Positions 1 to 6,868 of a DNA stretch of 8,820 nucleotides are shown in pieces. The translations under genes and the position numbers were made by a program. Each line of letters starts with the position of its first letter. Within the stretch, counting starts at the first letter, position 1. Origin of the DNA: Lachnospiraceae bacterium (GTDB lineage: Bacteria; Bacillota; Clostridia; Lachnospirales; Lachnospiraceae); the NCBI GenBank assembly GCA_017404585.1, contig JAFRCB010000343.1, positions 1-8,820 of the forward strand, in the 5' to 3' direction. The notes below the pieces were generated by a model, which saw only the letters and a program-made list of their open reading frames with translations, searched no databases and was not told the DNA's origin.

Positions 1-966
1 AACGTAAAAGACATTGTAGCAGATATCAAGGCGAAGAAACCCGAAATCAAATCTTTGCTCTTTGTAGGCTGTGGAGCTTCCATGTCAGAGATGTTCCCTG
101 CAAAGTACTTCATGGATCGCAACGCAAAAACCCTGCGTTCCAGCATCCATACTGCAAATGAATTCAATTACTCCACTCCTGTTTCCTGCGACGAGACCGC
201 GATCGTGGTGACCTGCTCCCTCAGCGGAGGCACACCGGAAGCTGTCGCAGCGACCAAAAAGGCAAGGGAGCTCGGTGCTTCCGTTGTCAGTGTTACAATT
301 AATCCGGAATCTCCGCTTGCAACCAATGCTGAATATCAGATCATTCACGGATTCTATGCGAACTATGCAGCCAAGATGGAGAAGATGGGGAATGTTCTCG
401 CATTTGCATGCGAAGTGCTCAACGCTTACGAAGGTTATGCGGATTATGACGCGATGCAGGACGGCTTCGCAAAGATTTACGACCTGATCGAGAATGCTGT
501 TTCGACATTGACTCCGACCGCAAAGAAATTTGCAGACAGCTATGCCGACGATCCGATGATCTATGTAATGGGTTCCGGCGCTGCGCAGATGAGCGCGTAT
601 TCGTTCTCAATGTTCCTCTTAATGGAAATGCAGTGGATTCCGTCAAGCTACTTCAACGCGGGCGAGTTCTTCCACGGCCCGTTCGAACTGGTAGACAAGG
701 ATGTTCCGTATCTGCTGCTCATGAGCGATGGTCCGACACGTCCGATGGACAGCCGCGCGCTTACTTTCCTTCAGAGATTTGATGCCAAGGTTACTGTTGT
801 CGATGCAAAGGACTACGGCCTCAGCTCCGCGATCGATAAATCTGTCGTCGAGTTCTTCAACCCGATGATGATCACAGGCGTCCTTCGTGTCTATGCCGAG
901 CAGCTGGCAATTGTCCGCAATCACCCGCTGACGATGAGAAGATACATGTGGAAGCTTGAGTATTAA
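1..966 (+). CDS. frlB: FrlB/FraB-type SIS-domain sugar-phosphate deglycase, 5' end cut by window edge
   Basis: Likely a cytoplasmic deglycase that splits a 6-phosphorylated Amadori product (fructoselysine-type) into glucose 6-phosphate and an amino acid or amine. The frame is open from base 1, so the gene starts outside the window; 321 residues are visible against about 340 for FrlB. Two SIS domains can be seen: the first starts with LLFVGCGAS and has TCSLSGGTPEAV; the second starts with MIYVMGSGAAQ and has NAGEFFHGPFELV. The His of GEFFHGP (codon 673-675) and a Glu sixteen residues earlier in LMEMQW (codon 625-627) match, from memory, the catalytic pair of Salmonella FraB. The C-terminus (HPLTMRRYMWKLEY) resembles the E. 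coli FrlB ending (YYGGLVEY). Unlike in B. subtilis, the gene converges on the transporter genes. The family is clear; the exact Amadori substrate is inferred. Confidence 0.8.
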   Translation, partial: NVKDIVADIKAKKPEIKSLLFVGCGASMSEMFPAKYFMDRNAKTLRSSIHTANEFNYSTPVSCDETAIVVTCSLSGGTPEAVAATKKARELGASVVSVTINPESPLATNAEYQIIHGFYANYAAKMEKMGNVLAFACEVLNAYEGYADYDAMQDGFAKIYDLIENAVSTLTPTAKKFADSYADDPMIYVMGSGAAQMSAYSFSMFLLMEMQWIPSSYFNAGEFFHGPFELVDKDVPYLLLMSDGPTRPMDSRALTFLQRFDAKVTVVDAKDYGLSSAIDKSVVEFFNPMMITGVLRVYAEQLAIVRNHPLTMRRYMWKLEY

Positions 967-990
967 TGGATAACTCCTGCACAGGATAAG

Positions 991-1015
991 ACGCGGCCAC
1001 GCAGGTTGGCCGCGT
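991..1015. other. Perfect 9-bp hairpin after the deglycase gene
   Basis: ACGCGGCCA (991-999) and TGGCCGCGT (1007-1015) form a perfect GC-rich stem with a 7-nt loop, 25 bp after the deglycase stop codon. No T tract follows on either strand, so it is probably an RNA 3'-end stabilising structure or one part of a double terminator rather than an efficient intrinsic terminator by itself. Confidence 0.5.
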
Positions 1016-1056
1016 TCCGGCAGGAAGGAAGTTTTCGATAAAATACTCCATTGTTT

Positions 1057-1082
1057 AAGGCCCCGGATTTCCGGGGCCTTTT
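1057..1082. terminator. Bidirectional intrinsic terminator between convergent genes
   Basis: AAGGCCCCGG (1057-1066), loop ATTT, and CCGGGGCCTT (1071-1080) give a perfect 10-bp stem. The plus strand continues with T residues to 1082 (four in a row). The A/T pairs at the stem base provide a short U run in both directions. It lies between the convergent deglycase and permease genes and would stop transcription from both sides. Confidence 0.8.
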
Positions 1083-1097
1083 GCTGTGTTCTCGTTA

Positions 1098-1940
1098 TCA
1101 GCCTTTTACGGCGCCTGAGGTGAGACCTCTTACGAACTGCTTCTGCATGCAGAGATACATGATGATCATCGGCAGGGACGCGATCAGAATACCGGCCAGC
1201 ATGGTGACGTAATCGGATTTCAGGTCACCCTGGAAGGTCATAAGACCGAGCGGGATCGTCATCAGCTTTCTGTTTTCCAGGAAGATGTTGGCGAAGAGGA
1301 ACTCGTTCCATACAAAATTCAGGTTTACGATTGCCGCGGACGCAAGGACCGGCTTGGAGATCGGAATGATGATTTTGTAGAAAATCTGGAATCTGGACGC
1401 TCCGTCAAGGATCGCCGCCTCCTCAAGCTCCCTGGGAATTCCGAGGAAATATGACCTTAGGAGGAACATGGTGAACGGGATTCTGAAGGAAATATAGGGC
1501 AGGACTACAGCCCAGCGGGTGTTATACAGCCCGATTGCCTGAATGATTTTGAACAGAGGAACAAGAGCCACCTGCTCAGATAGTGCCATGCCGCCGAGAA
1601 CGATCACAAAGATCAGACCGCTGCCGGGCAGATTCAGTCTGGTCAGACCGTAAGCAAGGAGGGAGGAGAATACCAGGATTCCGCATAGCGACATGGCACT
1701 GGTGATGATAGAGCTGAGGAAATAATTATACAGACCTTTGTTCCATGCATTGACCCAGTTCGAAAAGAGCGGGGTAGCCGGCAGCGCGATGGAATCACGG
1801 AACATTTCCTGGTTGGTCTTTAATGAATTCATGATCAGCCAGCACATCGGAAGAAGGATGATAAGTACCAATGACATAAGGAACAGGTGGATCAGGACGG
1901 TCAGAAAGACCTTTCTTCCGTTAATATGTTTTGTTGTCAT
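1098..1940 (-). CDS. Carbohydrate ABC transporter permease, CUT1 family (MalG/FrlM type)
   Basis: Inner-membrane permease of a binding-protein-dependent sugar importer, 280 residues, the usual size for MalG-type CUT1 subunits. Hydrophobic segments start near residues 11, 75, 106, 140, 195 and 245, giving about six membrane helices. The cytoplasmic EAA loop that docks on the ATPase is clear: ELEEAAILDGASRFQIF, then KIIIPISKP. The ATG at 1940 is preceded by an excellent Shine-Dalgarno sequence (AAGGAGGTG). That site contains the stop codon of the upstream permease gene, so the two genes are 12 bp apart and probably translationally coupled. No ATP-binding subunit is encoded nearby; such systems often share a multitask MsmX-type ATPase. 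By context it would be the FrlM counterpart importing Amadori compounds. The family is certain; the substrate is inferred. Confidence 0.9.
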   Translation of the reverse strand: MTTKHINGRKVFLTVLIHLFLMSLVLIILLPMCWLIMNSLKTNQEMFRDSIALPATPLFSNWVNAWNKGLYNYFLSSIITSAMSLCGILVFSSLLAYGLTRLNLPGSGLIFVIVLGGMALSEQVALVPLFKIIQAIGLYNTRWAVVLPYISFRIPFTMFLLRSYFLGIPRELEEAAILDGASRFQIFYKIIIPISKPVLASAAIVNLNFVWNEFLFANIFLENRKLMTIPLGLMTFQGDLKSDYVTMLAGILIASLPMIIMYLCMQKQFVRGLTSGAVKG

Positions 1941-1952
1941 ATCGGCACCTCC

Positions 1953-2834
1953 TTAATCCTGACCGGACCGGGTGATCCGGAGCTGAATGATGGACAGGGT
2001 CACAGTGATTACAAATATCAGAACACCGGTCGCGGCAGCCATACCCATGTCATCATGCAGGAACGCGTTCTGATACAGGAAGAGGCCGAGGACCTGGGAG
2101 GCGTCGCCCGGACCGCCGCTTGTCGTGGTATAGACTTCGGTAAACAGCTTGAATGCGCCGATTACAGTGATGACGGAACAGACGAGAAGCTGTTCCTTGG
2201 CTAACGGAATATAGACACTGATAGCACGGCGGATCGGGCCGGCGCCATCGATGATTGCCGCCTCGACATAATCCATGGAAACATTCTGGAACGCGACGAT
2301 CATCAGCATCGCGATATAGCCCGTATACTGCCACTGACTCATGGCGATGATACAGAAGATGGCGAGCTTTTTATCTCCGAGCCAGATCTGCTGGAGGTCC
2401 GGCTGTCCGATGGTTTTCAGAAATCCGTTCAACATACCTGCGGTGGGATTGTAAATGAAATTGAACATCAGACCGACGGCGGTCAGAGAGATCAGGGAAG
2501 GAATGAAATAAACATTTCTGTAGAAGCTGTTCAGCTTGCCGACCAGCTTGCTCTCCAGGACCAGCGCGATCACGGTACCAAAGCCGACCTGAACGATCAG
2601 GGAGATGATGCAGTAGTAAATGTTGTTGCGCATCATGACCGGGAAGGTGTCATTTGTAAACAATCTGCGATAGTTATTGAACGCGACGAACTTCATACTG
2701 GACGAGTAGGAAGAAAGACGGAAGAAACTATATACGATGTTGGTAATAATCGGTACATAGACGAAAGCCATGACCATGAACAAACCAGGCACGATGTATA
2801 GATATAGTGATTTTTTGACTTTTTTCTTTTTCAT
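1953..2834 (-). CDS. Sugar ABC transporter permease, CUT1 family (MalF/FrlN type)
   Basis: Second permease subunit, 293 residues from the ATG at 2834. That start is chosen because AGGAGG lies five bases upstream and because the protein then begins MKKKKVKKSLYLYIVPGLF, the short basic N-terminus leading into helix 1 that is usual for this family. An in-frame ATG at 2984 would add 50 residues that are not membrane-like and would run through a terminator hairpin. The EAA loop is present (YVEAAIIDGAGPIRRAISVY, then IPLAK), as are about six hydrophobic segments. It forms a heterodimer with the next gene product and accepts sugar from the lipoprotein encoded upstream. It is separated from the binding-protein gene by 225 bp that contain a terminator-like hairpin. 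Confidence 0.9.
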   Translation of the reverse strand: MKKKKVKKSLYLYIVPGLFMVMAFVYVPIITNIVYSFFRLSSYSSSMKFVAFNNYRRLFTNDTFPVMMRNNIYYCIISLIVQVGFGTVIALVLESKLVGKLNSFYRNVYFIPSLISLTAVGLMFNFIYNPTAGMLNGFLKTIGQPDLQQIWLGDKKLAIFCIIAMSQWQYTGYIAMLMIVAFQNVSMDYVEAAIIDGAGPIRRAISVYIPLAKEQLLVCSVITVIGAFKLFTEVYTTTSGGPGDASQVLGLFLYQNAFLHDDMGMAAATGVLIFVITVTLSIIQLRITRSGQD

Positions 2835-2899
2835 AGGAGCCTCCTGTTCAGATGTGTACAGGCAGGTGCTGCATGTCATCGTCTGAAAGAGCGAAAGAG

Positions 2900-2939
2900 A
2901 AGGTCTTCTTATTCGGCGTGAACACGGTCCGAAGACCTT
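2900..2939 (-). other. Inverted repeat in the leader of the permease genes
   Basis: AAGGTCTTC (2900-2908) and GAAGACCTT (2931-2939) are perfectly complementary over 9 bp, around a 22-nt loop. In the operon mRNA this stem falls after the intercistronic terminator hairpin and about 65 nt before the first permease start codon. It has no T tract. It could protect the 5' end of a processed permease mRNA or take part in readthrough control; neither role is shown. Confidence 0.4.
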
Positions 2940-2956
2940 GGCCCAATGTATGTTAC

Positions 2957-2998
2957 AAAAAACTGCTGCCATGTGATGTGTCATCTATGGCAGCAGTT
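2957..2998 (-). terminator. Intercistronic terminator/attenuator between binding protein and permeases
   Basis: Perfect 12-bp stem AACTGCTGCCAT (2961-2972) with ATGGCAGCAGTT (2987-2998) and a 14-nt loop. On the minus strand the stem is followed by six T residues (A run at 2957-2962), the form of a Rho-independent terminator. It lies 61 bp after the binding-protein stop codon. A partial terminator here would give more binding protein than permease, which is common in sugar ABC operons. Confidence 0.75.
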
Positions 2999-3059
2999 CT
3001 GTTCAGTCGCTGTTTACTGCGTATCTTTTAATGTAAGCAGAAACCGACTGAGGATTATC

Positions 3060-4409
3060 TTATTCCGCTGCTAATGTCTGAGCTTCCAGAGCTGTTGCCT
3101 GGATCTTAGCCATAGCATCCGCAGAAGAAATATCACCGTTAGTGACGTTGGAAATCTGCTGCAGGTATTCTTCGCAGACGGTTGAGTACAGGGAAGCGTC
3201 GAACCACGGTCCCATTGCTTCTGCATTCATGATAAGATCATAAGCTTCGCGAAGTCCTTCGTCTTCAAGGTTGTCAGCAACACCCTTGGATGCGTTGAAC
3301 CAACCGACAACTTCTGCCTGCTGTGCACCGACTTCCGGGCCGAGGAACCACTTAAGGAACTCTACGCACTCATCCGGGTAAGCGGTATTGGCAGAAACGA
3401 CAAATCCTTCCGGCTCGCCTGTGAGGATGTTGGGATTTCCTGCACCTTCGACTGTCGGGAATACGAACATACCCCAGTTGAACTCAGTTCCTTCAGTCTC
3501 CTGATAGAGATTGGTGATTTCAACGAGCTCGATGTAGCACATTGCAGCCTGTCCGGTCGTGAACAGCTGACGAGCCATATCATGAGTCATGCCGTTGACG
3601 CCGATGTTCATGTAGGGAACGAGCTGCTGATACTTATCAAGAGCTTCTACATAGCCCGGGTCTGTGAAAGCGCCTGTCTTCGGATTGAAGTCAGCGGCTC
3701 TCACGTCATCAGCGACCAGCATCTGGTTCAGGGTTCCGATGTAGTGAGCGCCCGGCCACTGATCCTGGTTTCCTTCTGCCAGCGGTGTGTAGGTGCCGTC
3801 TGCCTTGATTGCGTCAAGGACTGCGAGGAACTCATCCCATGTTGTGGGAACTTCAAGCCCCAGCTCATCAAAGATGTCGCGGTTGTAAGCGAATACTTTG
3901 CCGTCAAGACGGAAAGGAATGCCATAGACCATTCCGTCATCGGTGGTATAGTTGACCATCTGAGATTCGATCAGGCTGTCTGCCCACTCACTGTCTGCCT
4001 CAAGATACGGAGTGAGATCGAGGATAAGATTTTCGCGGATAAATCTCTCTGAGAACTCACCTGCCCAGCTGTAATAGATATCGGGCTCTTCGGGGGTTCC
4101 GACTACAGTTTTGATTTTCTCTTTGAAAGGCTGGTTCTGAGCGCTGGTGACAACGATGTCGATATCGCTGTGTGCTGCCTCATACTCTGCGATCTTTTCT
4201 TCGATGAAAGAGTTTGCGGGATCATCCGGGAAACGGTGGAAGAACTTGATCGTCTTTACATTGCCGTTGCCTGCGTTTGCGGCAACTGTTGAATCAGCGC
4301 CGGCTGTCTGACCTGCGGAACCACTGGATGAGGAGCCGCATGCTGCGAGAGACACTGCCATCAGAGAAGCAATTCCCATCGCCAGTAAACGTGTGAACCT
4401 TTTTTTCAT
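3060..4409 (-). CDS. Extracellular sugar-binding lipoprotein of an ABC importer (FrlO/MsmE type)
   Basis: Substrate-binding protein of 449 residues, the usual size for cluster-1 sugar-binding proteins. The N-terminus is a lipoprotein signal peptide: basic MKKRFTR, a hydrophobic stretch, then the lipobox LAAC with the lipidated Cys at residue 24. It is followed by a Ser/Gly/Ala-rich linker to about residue 50. The mature part has typical family features: TIKFFHRFPDDPANSFIEEK at the start, then DIYYSWAGEF, and an AYNRDIFDELGLEVPTTWDEF stretch split over the hinge region, as in MalE/MsmE-like proteins. The ATG at 4409 has AAGGAGG six bases upstream. The protein sits outside the membrane and passes ligand to the two permeases encoded downstream. 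The neighbouring FrlB-like deglycase suggests an Amadori-type ligand; the sequence alone does not prove this. Confidence 0.9.
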   Translation of the reverse strand: MKKRFTRLLAMGIASLMAVSLAACGSSSSGSAGQTAGADSTVAANAGNGNVKTIKFFHRFPDDPANSFIEEKIAEYEAAHSDIDIVVTSAQNQPFKEKIKTVVGTPEEPDIYYSWAGEFSERFIRENLILDLTPYLEADSEWADSLIESQMVNYTTDDGMVYGIPFRLDGKVFAYNRDIFDELGLEVPTTWDEFLAVLDAIKADGTYTPLAEGNQDQWPGAHYIGTLNQMLVADDVRAADFNPKTGAFTDPGYVEALDKYQQLVPYMNIGVNGMTHDMARQLFTTGQAAMCYIELVEITNLYQETEGTEFNWGMFVFPTVEGAGNPNILTGEPEGFVVSANTAYPDECVEFLKWFLGPEVGAQQAEVVGWFNASKGVADNLEDEGLREAYDLIMNAEAMGPWFDASLYSTVCEEYLQQISNVTNGDISSADAMAKIQATALEAQTLAAE

Positions 4410-4454
4410 TTTTTCCTCCTTGCTTCATACATCCTCAAAGGTACTATGTGCTTG

Positions 4455-4490
4455 CAATATCATTATATAACATCATATAATGTATAACAA
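4455..4490 (-). promoter_or_regulatory. Promoter of the transport operon with embedded regulator motifs
   Basis: On the minus strand, -35 TTGTTA (4490-4485), a 17-bp spacer and a perfect -10 TATAAT (4467-4462) predict a start near 4455 and a leader of about 45 nt. Two motifs lie across the -10 and spacer: ATATCATTATA (4457-4467) and TATAATGTAT (4476-4485). They are near reverse complements of each other and both recur in front of the gntR gene, so they are probable operators for that regulator. Confidence 0.65.
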
Positions 4491-4559
4491 CTTTTTTATC
4501 TGGCTGAAGTGAATTTTGGGAATATCGCAGTAAAATAAATGCATAAAATTGTATAAAAT

Positions 4560-4589
4560 AACCAAGACCTCTCGGGAGAGTTCTTGGTT
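4560..4589 (-). terminator. Terminator upstream of the transport operon, closing the gntR transcript
   Basis: AACCAAGACCTCTC (4560-4573) pairs with GAGAGTTCTTGGTT (4576-4589), with one mismatch in 14; in practice the loop is the central few bases. On the minus strand the stem is followed by a T-rich stretch (ATTTTATAC). It lies about 190 bp after the gntR stop codon and just before the transport-operon promoter, which insulates the two units. Confidence 0.6.
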
Positions 4590-4625
4590 GTAATATAACG
4601 TTATGGTCTTTGTCGGAATGCAACC

Positions 4626-4770
4626 CTATATATGTCGGCTGATGATGGTCAGAGTGTGTTCGTAACTTTTGGCTCGCAGGGTAGTGACCGGCGCTTTTCG
4701 ATGAAGATGATGTTTGCGACGTATCTCAGACCCGAAGCAGCCTGTCTGGACTATTATTAATGTTCCGGGC
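4626..4770 (-). pseudogene. Possible remnant of a second GntR-like gene end
   Basis: After the gntR stop codon, bases 4638-4657 repeat 4780-4799 (the last codons of gntR) with 19 of 20 identities. On the minus strand the copy reads YEHTLTIISRHI then a stop, against PEHYTLTIIS then a stop in the intact gene; the copies differ by an exact 3-nt loss of one Tyr codon. The frame stays open upstream to about 4767, but clear similarity is limited to the last nine residues. It is either a decayed paralogue or a short tandem duplication of the gene end. The rest of 4590-4776 shows no other gene. Confidence 0.35.
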
Positions 4771-4776
4771 TAGTGA

Positions 4777-5484
4777 TTAGCTGATAATGGTCAGAGTGTA
4801 GTGTTCCGGATTGACGAGCAGTCTTGTATAATGAATTACATTGTGATCCTCATCCATTGCGGTGTCATGGTGCAGTAATAAGGGCTGCCCTTCGGGAATC
4901 TCTAATTCTTCCTGCTCTTTTTTCGCGGGGAAGCAGATGGCAACAGTTTTGATGGCGTGCATCGGGACCGTGCCGTGACTTCTCAGAATATTGTACAGCG
5001 AACTGCTCAGATCTTCGCCGAGCAGATAGCTGTAATCTTTGGAGAAATAATTCTCCTCCAGCATGACTTTCCATTCATCACAGCTTCGAATTCGGCGGAT
5101 GCAGAGGACTTTTTCACCCTCTTCGACGTTCAAATGCTTTGCAACGCTCACAGAAGCCTTTTTCCATTCCAGAGAGATCAGCTCGGCGGAAGCCTTGTGA
5201 CCGGCCCTCTCGCAGCTCTCAGTAAAACTCAAAACGCTCTCCATTACGCGATTCAGTTTTTTGGAAGCGACAAAGGTTCCGATTCCCTGTTTTTTTACGA
5301 CAATACCCTCATCTGAGAGCATCTCCATTGCCTTGCGCACGGTAATGCGGCTTACGTTGTAGGCCTCGCTGAATTCCTGCTCGGTCATGAGCTTATCGCC
5401 TTCTTTTATTTTGCCGGACAGGATCTGTTCTTTAATTGAGTCAACGAGCTGCTGGTAAAGAGGTGTTGCTGAATGCTTGTTCAT
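4777..5484 (-). CDS. GntR-family transcriptional regulator, HutC/UTRA subfamily (FrlR-like)
   Basis: DNA-binding regulator of 235 residues. Residues about 7-74 form the GntR winged helix: PLYQQLVDSIKEQILSGKI, then LMTEQEFSEAYNVSRITVRK as recognition region, then the GIVVKKQGIGTFV wing. Residues about 90-230 form a UTRA ligand-binding domain, ending in EGQPLLLHHDTAMDEDHNVI and TLTIIS. The start is taken as the ATG at 5484 because AGGTGG lies five bases upstream; an in-frame GTG at 5493 overlaps that ribosome binding site. FrlR of B. subtilis is the same subfamily and controls fructoselysine genes. The AT-rich palindromes at its own promoter are repeated at the transport-operon promoter, which suggests autoregulation and control of the importer by a phosphorylated Amadori sugar. 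The effector is inferred. Confidence 0.9.
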   Translation of the reverse strand: MNKHSATPLYQQLVDSIKEQILSGKIKEGDKLMTEQEFSEAYNVSRITVRKAMEMLSDEGIVVKKQGIGTFVASKKLNRVMESVLSFTESCERAGHKASAELISLEWKKASVSVAKHLNVEEGEKVLCIRRIRSCDEWKVMLEENYFSKDYSYLLGEDLSSSLYNILRSHGTVPMHAIKTVAICFPAKKEQEELEIPEGQPLLLHHDTAMDEDHNVIHYTRLLVNPEHYTLTIIS

Positions 5485-5494
5485 AAGTACCACC

Positions 5495-5544
5495 TTATAA
5501 TGTATTATAATATATCATTATAACAGAATAACCGTTAGCTTCAA
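5495..5544 (-). promoter_or_regulatory. gntR promoter with tandem overlapping AT-rich operators
   Basis: TTATAATGTATTATAA (5495-5510) is a perfect palindrome of 7-bp arms around GT. Overlapping it, TTATAAT (5505-5511) and ATTATAA (5517-5523) form a second palindrome with a 5-bp centre. The minus strand has a perfect -10 TATAAT (5522-5517) with a possible -35 TTGAAG (5544-5539) at 16 bp. The shared motifs with the transport promoter are TATAATGTAT (5496-5505) and ATATCATTATA (5512-5522). Confidence 0.6.
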
Positions 5545-5626
5545 TGGCTTTTTTGTTTTATCCGTCCTGTCGGCTTTCCTGGTGGCTTAAAATGGTGGAG
5601 ATTCGGCTGTAGACTGTTCTCATTGT

Positions 5627-5659
5627 TAATGGGGCTGCCGCATTGCGACAGCCCCATTA
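5627..5659 (-). terminator. Hairpin after the lacI-family gene
   Basis: TAATGGGGCTG (5627-5637) and CAGCCCCATTA (5649-5659) form a perfect 11-bp stem; an inner CGC/GCG pairing extends it past one mismatch. It lies 26 bp after the stop codon of the LacI-family gene. The T tract on the minus strand is weak (ATTAACAAT), so termination may be partial, and stabilisation of the mRNA 3' end is an alternative. Confidence 0.55.
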
Positions 5660-5685
5660 TATAGATATCTTTTCAGCTATGCAGA

Positions 5686-6681
5686 TTATTCTGTTGTTTC
5701 CCTTTCTGCCAAAGTGGCAGAGAAAGACAGATGCTGTACCGCCGGCTTGTGATCTTCATCTGCCTCGATCGCGCTGATAATCATTGCGGCTGCCTTTTCG
5801 CCGATCTCAAATCCGGGAAGTTCCATGGAGGTAAGGGATGTCTCCAGCATGTCTCCGATGCGGTGTCCTGTCATGCTCAGGATCCGGATATCCTGCGGCG
5901 TCTTAAGGCCGTTGTCCTTTAAAGCTCTTATAGCCCCCATTCCCTGTGCGTCTGTCGCTGCAAGGATCGCATCCAGTTCCATGTTCTCATCAATTAATTT
6001 GACAGTGCAGTCATAGCCATATTTCATGCCCCGTAACCTGGAATCGCGTTCTGCGGTGATTTCGGGGAGACCCAATTCCTGAATTGCCTGTTTGTAACCG
6101 CGATAGCGGTCCGCATAAGGGGTAATCTTATCGGAACCGTTGATGAGACCGATCTTTCTGCATCCTTTATTATAAAGAAATGTACCGGACTGATAGCCGA
6201 TATCAATATAGTCCACCACGACACTGCTCATTTTCAGGTCGAACCGCCGGATGACCTGTACGACCGGCATTTCGACACTGATATCACGGACGATCCGGCG
6301 ATTTAAGCCGGTACCTGCGATAATTATTCCATCCACAAACCCGTTCCGGATCCTGTTCAGGCTCTCTTTTTCCACCAGAGGATCGTTGCCTGTATTTACA
6401 ATAATTGTTGTGTAGCCCTGCTTTCGGGCTTCTTCCTCTATGCCGCTGGTGACTTCGGCAAATATAGAGAAGGATAATTTGGGAATGATGAGCGCGATCG
6501 TATTAAGCCGCCCCCGGCGCAGACCGCGCGCGATTACATTGGGCTTATAACTCAGTTCTTTGACCGCAGCCATGATCCGCGCCTTTGTTTCCGGATGAAC
6601 GTATGAAGTGTTATTCAGGGCTCTGGAAACTGTTGAAACGTCGCAGTGCGCGAGAGCGGCCACATCTTTGAGTGTTGCCAT
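5686..6681 (-). CDS. LacI-family transcriptional repressor
   Basis: Regulator of 331 residues, a typical LacI/GalR length. Residues 3-24 form the helix-turn-helix (LKDVAALAHCDVSTVSRALN). The hinge helix follows near residue 50 (KPNVIARGLRRGR), with the Leu that normally wedges into the central CG of the operator; RGL replaces the more usual RSL. The rest is a periplasmic-binding-protein-like effector domain (LNTIALIIPKLSFSIFAEVT, DGIIIAGTG, KIGLINGSD, LDAILAATDAQGMGAIRAL). The ATG at 6681 is chosen because GGAGGAAG lies just upstream and because the protein then starts at the HTH; an in-frame ATG at 6756 would add 25 unrelated residues and run through the promoter. The gene is divergent from the DHDPS-family gene. 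CG-centred operators lie at both promoters, so it probably represses that gene and itself. The effector is unknown. Confidence 0.92.
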   Translation of the reverse strand: MATLKDVAALAHCDVSTVSRALNNTSYVHPETKARIMAAVKELSYKPNVIARGLRRGRLNTIALIIPKLSFSIFAEVTSGIEEEARKQGYTTIIVNTGNDPLVEKESLNRIRNGFVDGIIIAGTGLNRRIVRDISVEMPVVQVIRRFDLKMSSVVVDYIDIGYQSGTFLYNKGCRKIGLINGSDKITPYADRYRGYKQAIQELGLPEITAERDSRLRGMKYGYDCTVKLIDENMELDAILAATDAQGMGAIRALKDNGLKTPQDIRILSMTGHRIGDMLETSLTSMELPGFEIGEKAAAMIISAIEADEDHKPAVQHLSFSATLAERETTE

Positions 6682-6727
6682 ATCTTCCTCCGTAGCTGAT
6701 ACTCTCCGATTGGTCTTAGTAGTTAAC

Positions 6728-6765
6728 AGTATACATCTTTTTCCGATTAAATGCAATCGTTTGCA
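6728..6765 (-). promoter_or_regulatory. lacI-family gene promoter overlapped by a CG-centred LacI operator
   Basis: TGCAATCGTTTGCA (6752-6765) has arms TGCAA/TTGCA and a central CG, the standard LacI/GalR operator design. On the minus strand a -10 TATACT (6733-6728) and a -35 TTGCAT (6756-6751) are 17 bp apart, so the operator covers the -35. This indicates autorepression. Confidence 0.65.
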
Positions 6766-6868
6766 AAGGCGCTTGATACATAAAAAATGAATGTTTCAGA
6801 AAGGTCATACGGAAATTCTATTGATAATGCGCATTTTGCACAATATAGAGATGGAATTCTGACAGAAG

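Noticed and set aside
55..966. A TTG start for the deglycase at base 55
   Set aside because: The frame is open to base 1, and the first SIS strand (LLFVGCG) would lose its beginning; the true start lies outside the window.
2835..2984. A 50-residue N-terminal extension of the first permease from an ATG at 2984
   Set aside because: It runs through hairpins and lacks membrane character, while the ATG at 2834 has a perfect AGGAGG and a normal family N-terminus.
3582..4052. A 156-residue plus-strand open frame inside the binding-protein gene
   Set aside because: Antisense to a well-supported lipoprotein gene, with no recognisable domain.
4595..4604. ATAACGTTAT palindrome between gntR and the transport operon
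   Set aside because: Ten bases, single copy, away from any promoter element; likely chance.
5485..5493. GTG start for the GntR regulator at 5493
   Set aside because: The GTG is part of the ribosome binding site serving the ATG at 5484.
6682..6756. A 25-residue extension of the LacI-family protein from an ATG at 6756
   Set aside because: It overlaps the promoter and operator; the ATG at 6681 has a good ribosome binding site and begins at the HTH as usual.
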